In this document: piece by piece, positions 21,732 to 35,900 of the stretch
How positions within the stretch are numbered: the first letter of the stretch is position 1
How the letters are laid out: the number at the start of each line of letters is the position of its first letter
Source: Nematostella vectensis
Lineage: Eukaryota; Cnidaria; Anthozoa; Actiniaria; Edwardsiidae
DNA length: 64,000 bases
Direction of reading: 5' to 3'
Assembly: GCF_932526225.1 (NCBI RefSeq)
Contig: NC_064048.1
Location: 5,686,627-5,750,626, forward strand
Notes under the pieces: model-generated
What the model was told of the DNA's origin: nothing
Database searches by the model: none
The model's input: the letters and a program-made list of their open reading frames with translations, nothing else
Program-made: the position numbers and the translations under genes

Positions 21732-24700
21732 CTCATGGTGAAAATAGAGTACCCAGGAACGCTCATGGACACAGAAATGTGGACGACAGTCCATTTGGGA
21801 TACTTGGAACAGCATAAAGGGATCCAATAACTCATGGTGAAAACAAGAGTACCCAGGAACGCTCATGGACACAGAAATGTGGGTGACAGTCCATTGGAAG
21901 ACTCGGAACAGCATAAAGGGATCCAATAACTCATGGTGAAAATAGAGTACCCAGGAACGCTCATGGACACAGAAATGTGGACGACAGTCCATTGGAAGAC
22001 TCGGAACAGCATAAAGGGATCCAATAACTCATGGTGAAAACAAGAGTACCCAGGAACGCTCATGGACACAGAAATGTGGGTGACAGTCCATTGGAAGACT
22101 CGGAACAGCATAAAGGGATCCAATAACTCATGGTGAAAACAAGAGTACCCAGGAACGATCATGTACACAGAAATGTGGACGACAGTCCATTGGAAGACTC
22201 GGAACAGCATAAAGGGATCCCGGTAACTCATGGTGAAAACAAGAGTACCCAGGAACGCTCATGGACACAGAAATGTGGACGACAGTCCATTGGAAGACTC
22301 GGAACAGCATAAAGGGATCCAATAACTCATCGTGAAAACAAGAGTACCCAGGAACGATCATGTACACAGAAATGTGGGTGACAGTCCATTGGAAGACTCG
22401 GAACAGCATAAAGGGATCCCGGTAACTCATGGTGAAAACAAGAGTACCCAGGAACGCTCATGGACACAGAAATGTGGGTGACAGTCCATTGGGAGACTCG
22501 GAACAGCATAAAGGGATCCAGTAACTCATGGTGAAAATAGAGTACCCAGGAACGCTCATGGACACAGAAATGTGGACGACAGTCCATTGGAAGACTCGGA
22601 ACAGCATAAAGGGATCCAATAACTCATGGTGAAAACAAGAGTACCCAGGAACGCTCATGGACACAGAAATGTGGACGACAGTCCATTGGAAGACTTGGAA
22701 CAGCATAAAGGGATCCCAGTAACTCATGGTGAAAATAGAGTACCCAGGAACGCTCATGGACACAGAAATGTGGACGACAGTCCATTGGGAGACTTGGAAC
22801 AGCATAAAGGGATCCAATAACTCATGGTGAAAATAAAGTACCCAGGAACGCTCATGTACACAGAAATGTGGACGACAGCCCATTGGGAGACTTGGAACAG
22901 CATAAAGGGATCCAATAACTCATGGTGAAAACAAGAGTACCCAGGAACGATCATGTACACAGAAATGTGGACGACAGTCCATTGGAAGACTCGAAACAGC
23001 ATAAAGGGATCCAATAACTCATGGTGAAAACAAGAGTACCCAGGAACGCTCATGTACACAGAAATGTGGGTGACAGTCCATTGGAAGACTCGGAACAGCA
23101 TAAAGGGATCCAATAACTCATGGTGAAAATAGAGTACCCAGGAACGCTCATGTACACAGAAATGTGGGTGACAGTCCATTGGAAGACTCGGAACAGCATA
23201 AAGGGATCCAATAACTCATGGTGAAAACAAGAGTACCCAGGGACGCTCATGTACACAGAAATGTGGGTGACAGTCCATTGGAAGACTCGGAACAGCATAA
23301 AGGGATCCCGGTAACTCATGGTGAAAACAAGAGTACCCAGGAACGCTCATGGACACAGAAATGTGGGTGACAGTCCATTGGGAGACTCGGAACAGCATAA
23401 AGGGATCCAGTAACTCATGGTGAAAACAAGAGTACCCAGGAACGCTCATGGACACAGAAATGTGGGTGACAGTCCATTGGGAGACTCGGAACAGCATAAA
23501 GGGATCCAATAACTCATGGTGAAAACAAGAGTACCCAGGAACGCTCATGGACACAGAAATGTGGGTGACAGTCCATTGGAAGACTCGGAACAGCATAAAG
23601 GGATCCCGGTAACTCATGGTGAAAACAAGAGTACCCAGGAACGCTCATGGACACAGAAATGTGGGTGACAGTCCATTGGGAGACTCGGAACAGCATAAAG
23701 GGATCCAATAACTCATGGTGAAAATAAAGTACCCAGGAACGCTCATGGACACAGAAATGTGGACGACAGTCCATTGGAAGACTCGGAACAGCATAAAGGG
23801 ATCCAATAACTCATGGTGAAAATAGAGTACCCAGGAACGCTCATGGACGCAGAAATGTGGACGACAGTCCATTGGAAGACTCGGAACAGCATAAAGGGAT
23901 CCAATAACTCATGGTGAAAATAGAGTACCCAGGAACGCTCATGTACACAGAAATGTGGGTGACAGTCCATTGGAAGACTCGGAACAGCATAAAGGGATCC
24001 AATAACTCATGGTGAAAACAAGAGTACCCAGGAACGCTCATGGACACAGAAATGTGGGTGACAGTCCATTGGAAGACTCGGAACAGCATAAAGGGATCCA
24101 ATAACTCATGGTGAAAACAAGAGTACCCAGGAACGCTCATGTACACAGAAATGTGGACGACAGTCCATTGGAAGACTCGGAACAGCATAAAGGGATCCCG
24201 GTAACTCATGGTGAAAACAAGAGTACCCAGGAACGCTCATGGACACAGAAATGTGGACGACAGTCCATTGGAAGACTCGGAACAGCATAAAGGGATCCAA
24301 TAACTCATGGTGAAAATAGAGTACCCAGGAACGCTCATGGACACAGAAATGTGGACGACAGTCCATTGGAAGACTCGGAACAGCATAAAGGGATCCAATA
24401 ACTCATGGTGAAAATAGAGTACCCAGGAACGCTCATGGACGCAGAAATGTGGACGACAGTCCATTGGAAGACTCGGAACAGCATAAAGGGATCCAATAAC
24501 TCATGGTGAAAATAGAGTACCCAGGAACGCTCATGGACGCAGAAATGTGGACGACAGTCCATTGGAAGACTCGGAACAGCATAAAGGGATCCAATAACTC
24601 ATGGTGAAAACAAGAGTACCCAGGAACGCTCATGGACACAGAAATGTGGGTGACAGTCCATTGGAAGACTCGGAACAGCATAAAGGGATCCAATAACTCA

Positions 24701-26196
24701 TGGTGAAAAAAGAGAACCCAGGAACGCTCATGGACACAGAAATGTGGGTGACAGTCCATTGGAAGACTCGGAACAGCATAAAGGGATCCAATAACTCATG
24801 GTGAAAATAGAGTACCCAGGAACGCTCATGGACGCAGAAATGTGGACGACAGTCCATTGGAAGACTCGGAACAGCATAAAGGGATCCAATAACTCATGGT
24901 GAAAACAAGAGTACCCAGGAACGCTCATGGACACAGAAATGTGGGTGACAGTCCATTGGAAGACTCGGAACAGCATAAAGGGATCCAATAACTCATGGTG
25001 AAAAAAGAGAACCCAGGAACGCTCATGGACACAGAAATGTGGACGACAGTCCATTGGAAGACTCGGAACAGCATAAAGGGATCCAGTAACTCATGGTGAA
25101 AATAGAGTACCCAGGAACGCTCATGGACACAGAAATGTGGACGACAGTCCATTGGAAGACTCGGAACAGCATAAAGATCCAGTAACTCATGGTGAAAATA
25201 GAGTACCCAGGAACGCTCATGGACACAGAAATGTGGATGACAGTCCATTGGAAGACTCGGAACAGCATAAAGGGATCCAATAACTCATGGTGAAAATAGA
25301 GTACCCAGGAACGCTCATGGACACAGAAATGTTGGTGACAGTCCATTGGAAGACTCGGAACAGCATAAAGGGATCCAATAACTCATGGTGAAAATAAAGT
25401 ACCCAGGAACGCTCATGGACACAGAAATGTGGACGACAGCCCATTGGAAGACTCGGAACAGCATAAAGGGATCCAATAACTCATGGTGAAAATAAAGTAC
25501 CCAGGAACGCTCATGGACACAGAAATGTGGATGACAGTCCATTGGAAGACTCGGAACAGCATAAAGATCCAGTAACTCATGGTGAAAATAGAGTACCCAG
25601 GAACGCTCATGGACACAGAAATGTTGGTGACAGTCCATTGGAAGACTCGGAACAGCATAAAGGGATCCCGGTAACTCATGGTGAAAACAAGAGTACCCAG
25701 GAACGCTCATGGACACAGAAATGTGGGTGACAGTCCATTGGGAGACTCGGAACAGCATAAAGGGATCCCGGTAACTCATGGTGAAAACAAGAGTATCCAG
25801 GAACGCTCATGGACACAGAAATGTGGACGACAGTCCATTGGAAGACTCGGAACAGCATAAAGGGATCCAATAACTCATGGTGAAAATAGAGTACCCAGGA
25901 ACGCTCATGGACGCAGAAATGTGGACGACAGTCCATTGGAAGACTCGGAACAGCATAAAGGGATCCAATAACTCATGGTGAAAATAGAGTACCCAGGAAC
26001 GATCATGGACACAGAAATGTGGACGACAGTCCATTGGAAGACTCGGAACAGCATAAAGGGATCCAATAACTCATGGTGAAAATAGAATACCCAGGAACGC
26101 TCATGGACACAGAAATGTGGACGACAGTCCATTGGAAGACTCGGAACAGCATAAAGGGATCCAATAACTCATGGTGAAAATAAAGTACCCAGGAAC
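21651..26196. repeat. 98/99-bp minisatellite, about 46 copies, seeded in the GPCR tail
   Basis: Units begin GTACCCAGGAACGCTCATGG and contain CAGAAATGTGG(AC/GT)GACAG, GGATCC and CTCATGGTGAAAA. The length alternates between 98 (AAAATAGA) and 99 bp (AAAACAAGA). Most carry GGATCCAATAACTC, giving the GPCR stop TAA; about seven carry GGATCCCGGTAACTC, which removes that stop. Long minus-strand frames across the array arise because units lack stops in two frames and shift frame every 98 bp. Confidence 0.97.
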
Positions 26197-26952
26197 ATCT
26201 ATTCATATATTTATCTAGATAATTTTAGCATTTCTTAGTTTTATTTTTTTGGTAAATTAAATTGCTTTTTAAAAGAGTTGTTTAATTATTGACTTATACT
26301 TAATTGTATTTCTTAGGATGGCCAAAAAGGTATTAGTTTTACTGTGAAATGGGTGTTCGCAGGTAATCGAGACATAAAGAGAGAGGGGGAGGCACGAACA
26401 CTACACCCCCCCCCCCAAAAAAAAGAAAAAAACAACAACAACCTTCGCTCTGCCCTAACCCTTGCTAAGACCCTTTAATACGAATAAACTTGAAATTGAA
26501 TTCTCAATTACAACATCGAGCAATTCGATGCAGTTTAAGAAAAAAGAAATATCATTTCAATTAGATCGTTTTCGTTTACTTTTTAAAACTGTCAAGGTTT
26601 CATCGAAAGCGCGTATCGTACTTTTATAGTGGGATTTCAACATTTTCGCTTGCATACAACCTAAATGGTATTTCTGGCAGTACAGACAGCAAAACAAGTT
26701 ATCTCTAGAATCTAAATCTGTATGATTATAGTAAAACCTTGTTTTCTCTTAATATACAATATCACTAATAGAAGAAGCGTAGCAGAAATTACCTCCAAGA
26801 CATTCGATTCTGAATTGTTACTGCAAATAGCGACTACATAAAAAAGATTAAGATTAAATCAAATCCAAATGCAATGACAGTAAACAGGCCAGTAATGTAT
26901 CCTCAGCAACAAGTTGCGTTGTCGATTAGCGATTGTCCTTAACAACCCGTTG
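26197..26952. other. intergenic between GPCR array and CDC37 3' end
   Basis: AT-rich with a C-run at 26405-26415. A TTTATT (minus-strand AATAAA) near 26242 could serve CDC37 polyadenylation. No gene was recognised. Confidence 0.4.
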
Positions 26953-29900
26953 TCATGAAGACTGGGCGGCGCCGCTGACCTCATCGTATGTCTCCTCAGC
27001 CGCCGCAGCCGCTGTCGCCCCACCCTCCCCTCCCTCCGCATCCTTCGCGTTCGGGATCCAGAGCCCGGAGTCGACGCATTGTTTGAGCCAGTGCCTCGCT
27101 TCTTGCTCTGGCATGGTTCCCAGGACGTCCTGTAGCATGCCGATGTCTTTCTTGTCGAAACAATCTTGCAAGGACTGGGGACGAGAAAGAATGCGGTAGG
27201 TGATTTCACAGGACCATCACACAACAGCACGATTTCCAGGCACGTGCCCAGGTTCGGCTGAAGGGGGGTGCGCAGTCATACGTATCATATGGAAAAGCAT
27301 AGTTTTCGATTAATTGAGAAATAGTTAAATAACAATTGCTGGGACAGCAAATTATGAGCGTTATTACAATATTATTATAACATCGAGCATTTTCGGGACC
27401 CTGGGCAACGCGGAGACCGGGAGCGGGAGTACGCGCGCAGACGAAAGAAATACGTCTTTTTCCCTCCCTTTCTTTTGCCTTCGCGCGTCCTCCTGCTTCC
27501 GGTCTAAACGTCGCCCTTGGTCCCCCAGGGTGAATATCTAGTTCCATTGTATAGTGCCATTAAAAAACAACACACGATTAAGCGACAGTAATGAATAACG
27601 TAATGAATAACGTTCGAGTAAAGGTACGAAAGGCTGACTTCGGTCGCTGTTTTGACTTACTGTACAGCATTAAAACCATACTGTACAAAAGATGACAGAT
27701 TTGTTTGATAATGAGGGAGTCATAAAGAAAATTTTAGCCTTAGGTTTGATCTAGTTTTCTTAGCATTCGCCAAAATGTGACAGTTCGCCGGTAAAACGCG
27801 AAACAAAACAAAAAGGCTGGTTTAACCGCGCGGTACTGTAACCAGTCTTGTGTTTTTAAGCACTGTCCGATTAAGCTGCCTTTGTTAGCGTAGAAAATCA
27901 ACACTGCAGAAAAGAGAAGTTGGCGCGGAACAGGACTGAAGAAAGAAGTATGACTTGGTCAGAATGTTGAGTTGGCATGTGGTGGTAAGAACAGTTTACT
28001 CTCATTTCATTCTCTCTCAAATGGTACCTTTGGCAGATTCTCAAACACCTCCACTGGGTCCAGGCCTCCAGGACCGAGGCGAGCTTGTCTCTCTTCCTGC
28101 AACACATTGAGGTTTGAGGTGGTTCGCAACACTTAAAGCCGCATTGTCACCAGTTTACTTCCGGTCTCCAATGATTTTTAACGAAAAACGCGAAAAATAT
28201 TTCAAAATATTGAAAGCAGTGTGTCTAATGGAAGTTTCTTTGAGGGTGTGATTGATAATTTAGAGCAGATGGCCTGTTATATATCTTGGATTCTAATAGA
28301 TTCTTTTGTCTTTTAACGGTTGAGGTTTCCGTCGGACCTCCGGAAATAAACTGGTGACAATGCGGCTTTAATTGCCATGTGTCAGTACATAGAGGTGTCG
28401 CTACGGTAGGTGGTGATGGGATTTCTGATATATATATATATATGACAGACCTATTGCGTGGCAAAGGCACCATGGCTGTAACGACTATTATGTGGTATCA
28501 GGGCCGCAGCACCCCCCCCCCCTGATATTTTCAAAAATTATAAGGAAATGACCAGTAGGGGCGTGGCCGTGCCCCCTATATTTTAGCATTGTTTCTGTAT
28601 CACACCCCCCCCCCTCCCCAATATTTTCTCAATCCTTCTAAATCGTTTACTTCTTCAAATGTTTGGAGACCTGCTACAGCTCTGGTTATATATCGTATTT
28701 ACCCTCAAAACTAAATAGAGGCCACTAATAAACCATATCGGTCATCCTTCCTGAAGCTCATTTGCAATTAGTTTTACTAATAAACCATACGCACACATGC
28801 CACAAACATTTACTAACCTCTTCCGCCTCCTTCATGGCTTTCTCTATGCGTGCCTCTGCCCTCTCCTTTACCCTTGTCTTGAAGGACTCAAGCTCATCGT
28901 CAAAGGCCTGTATATACTCAGGGTACTCCGACTTGGCACGCACGATCCTAAAAACACCAACGAAGAAAAGATGGGACGAGAAACTGTCAGTGTTTGAAGC
29001 AGTAAATAGTGCAAGGCTAATGCCAGAGGCAGTATCAGGGTAAAAAAAAGTTCCGTGCCAAAGGAAATGAATAGTAGGAGCATAGCACCGCATGATCCTA
29101 AAAATGGATGGTTAGATGGTTAGTGTAGGAAGCAGTGAATGGTTAGTCACGGGGCAGTGATTGGCTAGTACCAGAGGCAGTGTCAGGGTAAAAAAAAAAA
29201 AGGTCAGTTTCAGGGGAAGTGCAGGGGAAGTGAATGGTAGGAGCACCGCATGATCCAAAAACACGAATTAAAAAAAAAAAAAAAAACTTTCTTGTTGTAC
29301 TTGGTTTCACACATTTTGTCAGCCACACCTTTGTTATTGTTTTCAATTGGAAGGCACATAATCTGAAACCCTTAAAACAACCATCTTGTAATACTTTATC
29401 TACCAAATTCAATCGATCATATCGCATTGGCTTCACTTAATCAGCCGATGGATGTGGATGCCTTTTCACACTTGGTACTTTGCTGGGACGATAAAATGGC
29501 GGCTGGCAGAGGCTTGTTAAATGGAGTTACTCACTTTGTGAAGAAGGAATTTAGCGTGACCTTGGGATCAGCATGGATCGACTTGGCAAGTTCAAGTATG
29601 TACTGCATAATGATTGTCTGGTGTGCCACCCTTTCCATCAAAGAATGTTTCTACAAAGTAAAGAAAAACACATCTAGTATAAACCTAGCTAAAAAAAACG
29701 CCAAAAGAAATGAGCTCTCATTGGGTCACGTCAGGTTGCACTGCTAAAATCTATCTGAATAAAGCCGCACTGGTCGATTACGTAACAATCTTCGGTGATT
29801 TTAAAAAATATATTTAAAAAAGCAGTGTGTCTATTGGAAGTTTCTTTGAAACTATAACTGTATATGTTTTATCATTTTAGTACCACTAAATACATGTAGC

Positions 29901-32900
29901 CAAGAAAACAATCTTGCCATTGACTGTATCAGAGGCCATTACATGGTCATGCGCCGATGCTAATTTTATCTGTTGATATCAACTCAAATTAGTGAGTGTA
30001 GCAACAATGCAGTGTTCTCTTTATTATATAAAATCTTTTAGATGACCACTAAAATAGTGAAAGTTCATTGGTTTAAACTAGCCTGCTAGCCGGCTCTCAT
30101 TCAAGCTTTTCCTCGCCCCATTGCACCTCGGCCTTCACACCCGCCACAGAATTCCCAATTTAAAAACAGAACATTTCTGAATAACTCCTAATGCGAGTCG
30201 GCTAGCAGGCTAGCTATCATCATATTATGTGTTGATAAATATCAAAAGTTTTCTCATGTTGATATCACCTAGTTTCACACTCTATATCATATTTTACACC
30301 CACCTCTTGCACCTCCAAGTTGATACACCACAGTGCGAGGTAGTTAGCAGTGTCGTCACAAGCCAAGTGCGGGTTCCTCAGTAAGTACTCTTTGCTGTCA
30401 TTATAATCCTGCAGCATACCAAAGTGCTTGATCTCCTTCTCGTGTTTGTCCATGAATTCTTGCTGCAATTGGATACTAACTAGGTAAGTATATTCCACCG
30501 AAAGGTGTGACGGGTATCTCCCTGGGGGGCGGGGAGCTGTTGCCCGGAGGCCTGGCTCCTCGGGTGCGCTTGGTTAAGCGGTTACCAAGCTATCCGATAC
30601 CTGGCTGAATTCTTGCTTCAATTGGATACTAAAGTCAGACTCCTACAGCCTATGATATTTACCAAAATAGAGTTTCTCTAAAGAAAATGTCCCCCTCCTC
30701 TCTCCTGGAAATAGTCACTGTGAGACCTCCCCAGCCCTGGATCCTCTTATTTCTTCTCCATAGGGGTTTATGGATGTTTTCTGGGATTGCAAACTGAATC
30801 ATTAGCTTTTGTACTGGACGGAACAATGGACATTATTCTTCATTCCATGAAACCTAGTCAATGTTAGACAAGGTTTCTAGGGATGATGCTTCATTTTTGT
30901 ACACATGCATCAACTTTTTTGACTCTTTATTTTCTTTAAAAAAATCCAGATTTAAGAATTATTTTGTACAAAACAAAGTGTGATTCAGTGAGGCATGTTT
31001 GCTCATCAAACTTAATTTTTATTTTGTTTCCTCAGGGATCATGGTATATTACAAACTTCATTATTTTTCCCAGTGATTAGTAAAACCTACTGCATCATTC
31101 CTCAGTCCGCAAGGAAGTTCTCCACTTGTGCCAGAGTATGCCTTAAAAATAACCCAGCTAACTGCAAAATACTTAAATAATACAACTTAAAAATAGTCAT
31201 GAAGTTATAGTTATTTACCGATTTCTGAGCTTGCTCTTCCTCTGATAATTCCGACTTTGCTTCTGGCTTGGGATTATTAATTATCTAAATAGAACATAAT
31301 CAAAGAACAGGGGGAAAATATAAATATAAAATCAAAAAATACTGAAGCAATACATAATGACCAAAACTCAGTTCAACTTCTACAATACAATGGTGATGCA
31401 CGGTTATAGCACAAGTTATGCTAAAGAAACAACCATTTTGTTCCTTGTACTTACAGTCTTGGTGAATCCCTCATGACTTAGAGTATCTACATTTTTAGGA
31501 GCTTTCTAAAGAAGAAGAAACATTATTCAGAAATAATTGAGGCAATAGATCAGAGTTTTAAGGCATACGTACAGTAATGGGCATTAAAGCCCTACTTACA
31601 GCTCCTTGTCACAGTTACAGTGTAGGTGGGGAGTTTACTTGGGGGAGGGGTTTATTCATAAGCAATTATGTTACTCAACCTGGATAACTCGGATTCAAAG
31701 TTCTTTAACCAGGGCTTCTGGAATTACGCGCATATGAGGAGGCGTGTAATTTGGCTTTTTCCACGTAATCCACAAATTTCTGCGTAATCCCGCGTAATTT
31801 GGCTAAATTTTGAAAGACAAAACATTTAATTGCACAGCTGATGTGTTCTTTTAGGGTTCTTACCTCTATTTCTCGTAAAAAAAGAGAGATATTCTTTGTA
31901 AGAGTGCGATATTTCGAACTGAATTTCGAAAACAAATAAAATGACTGGCGTTCTTTGCTAAACCGCGAAGGCCTAGGACTAATAATAAAATACCTTTTTT
32001 AATTGGCTGGTGGCTAGAGCCAATGAAAACTTGCCTAAGATATTTTAACGCAAAAAAATAACCTTTTCAAGTTATTACTTGCTTTCCTTCGGTACAAAAT
32101 GTAGTTTGGGCGTAACAGTTGATATTCCGTGTAATTTATCGAGTAATTCAGTAAAAAAAAATCCCACAAAATTTTGATTTTTAAAGAAAAATGTATTGCA
32201 AAATCCCGCGTAATTTAGCGCGTAATGATTAATTTTCATAATTTAGCGTGTAATTTACAGTAGCAAAGAGTCCCGCGTAATTTTGAGTTTTTTTCCGCGT
32301 AATTCCTGAAGCCCTGAGTCTGATTTACTTTGGATTTGGATTTTACTTTGAAATACAGTCATTCTCAATTGGACTAATCAAACCCTAAACCAAGATTGTG
32401 TGAATCTTACAATATTTCTGTGTTAGCTCCCTGAACTTTGCCTTTCCTTTGGTAATATTATATTAATTTATCTGTTATTGTAGATGTAGATATAGACAGA
32501 TAGCTAGACAGCTAACTATTTGGCCAGGGAGTGTACATACTCAGTGAGTTTTTTTTAGATAGAGGCTTACTTATACATACATAGCCTATTTCAAGCTTAC
32601 AGCCATTACAGTTTTTTTTAAGTTTGGTGTAGCATTGACTTGGTTTGCCTTCTGTGTATAGTGCAGAAACTTATTTCCTAAAATCAGGAATGTTGTGTTT
32701 TATGTCATATTTAGACATCATACCCATATCTATAAAGTTTTGCATGTGTTTCAGATTGTGACCACGGCACTTTTCTTGTGTAGTTGTGTAAATTTCAGCC
32801 ATCATAATTGATTTTTTATTTCTATTTCAGTTTTTTAGGTAATTCCTGAGTAAAACGCCTCACACAAATATGGGTAAACACAGCTAGTGCAGTTATATAA

Positions 32901-35900
32901 TGTATTTATCCGGGTATAAGACACACCTGCGTATAAGACGCACCCAGAATTTTGAGCTCAAAATAGCAGTCACATGTTTAAAACTTGCATTGCATGCTAC
33001 AGCAATTCCAGAAAGAAATGCTGCAAAAATCAAATTTTCCGTCATTTTTATTGGTTAATCAAACACGCAAACAATCAATCGACCAATATTATAGACAATC
33101 TTGTTTTTGTTTTCCTCATTATGCAAATTATAAAAAGTAGCATTCCGTGTATAAGAAGCACCCTATATATGAAGGTCATTTTCGAGTAAAAAAAGTGTGG
33201 CTTATAGACGAGTAAATACAGGAATGTACTGCGCATGTAAAAATTCCTAGTGCAGCTACATATATATTACCCCAATTTTCCCAAATTACCACACTACCTT
33301 ACTAACTCAAAATTATTTGTCTCCAGTGGTATTATTTTTTAAATACTTCACCTTTTCCTTCTTATGGAAGTCCTCTTCCTCTTTTCTTAATTTCTTTTGC
33401 TGTTGGGAAAGAAATGCATAAAATACAATTAAGTACAAAAATTAAGGCAGTCTTGCGATAAGCCCAAGAGTTTAATGACTGGCTGGGCAAGAAATGGGTA
33501 GGGTCCAGTCCTTCTGACCAAGTCTACCCTGCCCAATGCAATCCTGCATTAATAAGGGTGTAAACTTACACAAAAAGTACTACAGACATTTACCATGATG
33601 GATGTTGGACAGATGTTAATGAAACCAAAGGTTTTATTTTTAAATAAGAGCCCATTATAGACTCTTCAGTAAAATACCTCTTTTTCAACATCCTCTAGTT
33701 TCTTCAAGAGCTCATGTTTTTTTGACAGGTCAACTTGCTCAAGCTGTTTTCTCAGTTGATCCAGTTGCCTCTTGTTCCTAGAATTCAAGTGAACCCTTCG
33801 TAGAAATGCTAAGTACAACAACCAGGGGCACATCTAGGAGTCGCACAAAGCGAAGAAGGGAGGGGGACAGAGCATAAAAATGGCAAGTTTTCCCAAAATA
33901 AGGTCTGGTAAACTTCGGTAAGCTTGGATTTTTGCATAGAGGTTCCTTATGTTATGTAAACCAACATATCAAAATGTATTTTTTTTTATGGATTCGTCTT
34001 CAAGATATGGACTTGAAGTGCAGTTTTCAAATGTTCAAAGTATGAATTCTCCTCGTTTTTAGGGAGAAGTAGGGCTCTGATCGGAAATTAAGCCAAATTT
34101 GCTCGCTTATATCTAAATTTTATATCTTTTTATTTTTTTAAAAATTTGAAATTAAGCTTTTTGTCAGAGAAACTCGAGGATTGGAAAATTTCATGCCATT
34201 TTTATGCTTTGTCAGGGAGGGGGCAAGTAAGGTTTTCAAGAAAGTCTGAGCCAGATTCATTGTTCTTCTGTGGGTTTCCTTATATTTCTTGTTATTTTTA
34301 AACCAAATATCTGATAATAAATATGCTCCTGACAATCATTGGAAACAGACACCACAGAGGGGAGGGGTCAAGTTTGGGCACTTTTCAAGAGTTCAGGGAA
34401 AAAAGAACTGACACTGCTAACAATACATAACAATGTTCATGCTTTGTGTAAAGATTTAAACCCATGCTCAAGATTTGAAGATCATGCCACTGGGCCTCTG
34501 TTTAATCATTAAAAAAGTGCCCTGTCCCTTGGATGTCTCACCAGTTTTGCCCCTTGAATTAGTGCATTGACTTTATAGATACCATCTGACAACACATAGG
34601 ATTTGTATTAAAAACATTTATGTCCTATTTATCCAAATAATAACAGCACTTGATGTTTCTTTAAGAAGTAATTTAATTCTTTAATGGGGTTCACTGGTTA
34701 TTGAAAGCTAGTTTACTTCAAATGTCTTTAGCCAGGGCTTGCTTTATGTATGAGCAGACAAAATATATTTGCCAGACAGTGATTTTATTTACTTATTTTT
34801 GCAAGCCATTATACCAATGCCTTTCTTTAAATTTCTTTGTGCTTATTTCAAAAAATGTTTTATCTTTCAAAAAATGTTTTTTCTAGATAAAAATTGTTTT
34901 TATTTTCCAATGTGCAAGGAGTACAAAGCATCCCAGAACCACACCGGAGTAGAATTTCAATGATAAAATGATGTGGTGGATTAGTACTGTACTAGTAAGT
35001 TTTTGTTGCTTCCCTACTAAACTCTTCTACAACATACTCTATAAAGTGCAGCATTTTCAGGCAAGGCACTAACATGAGGTAGACACTTATTTAATCAATG
35101 ACAGTATGTAACTTACAAATATAGCTTACAGTCAAACAAGTCAAACCGGTTCAAGCATGTCCCCTAAAGCTGACTAGTTCATTCTTTGAAATTTCATTTG
35201 ATTATTTGCCAAGAAGTTTCAATTCTTACAATGACAATTTAATTTCTTATGGGCCCTTTCTCCTTACGTTAAAGTCTGAACTTGACAAATGGACCAAAAG
35301 TCGAACCACTGTTTCTTATCAAAGTCAAGAGATTACAAAAGGTTTGTGTGAATTTATTGGGATAGATACCTCCATTACACAAAAAATTATGCTGAAGGCT
35401 AGTCAAAATTATCAAGCCTTGCATTGAAAAATTTGAAAACTTGCTTTAAGAATGGAAACTTCTTTCCCAAAAAATGAACTCAATAATCAGCCCTAGGGGG
35501 ACAGAGCAAAAAAATGGCAAGTTTTTACAAAATAAGGTCTGGTTAACTTCGGTAAGCTTGAATTTTTGCATAGAGGTTCCTTATGTTATGTAAACATATC
35601 AAAATGTATTTTTTTTATGGATTCGTCTTCAAGATATGAGGCTTGAAGTGCAGTTTTCAAATGTTTAAAGTATGAATTCTCCTCGTTTTCAGGGAGAAGT
35701 AGGGCTCTGATCAGAAATTAAGCCAACTTTGCTCGCTAATATCTAAATTTCGTATCTTCTAAATTTCTTTAAAATTTGGAATTAAGCTTTTGGTGAGAGG
35801 AACTCCTTGTATGCAGAATCTTAAGCTTATATATTGAGAATTGGGAAATTTCATGCCGTTTTTTTGCTCTGTCCCCTAGGGGGCATGCTCGACCTGCTTG

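Noticed and set aside
21486-26206. Dozens of overlapping ORFs such as MDCRPHFCVHERSWVLYF on the minus strand
   Set aside because: They are shadows of the 98/99-bp minisatellite, whose units lack stops in two frames and shift frame each repeat. No start context, splice structure or family motif supports a gene.
26859-27230. Opposite-strand ORFs (123 and 88 codons) over CDC37 exon 11
   Set aside because: They overlap the conserved CDC37 C-terminus in other frames and have no motif.
35206-35427. 73-codon plus ORF in CDC37 intron 2 ([19 protein letters not shown])
   Set aside because: It looks protein-like, but I see no family, splice border or second copy in the window. Too weak to call.
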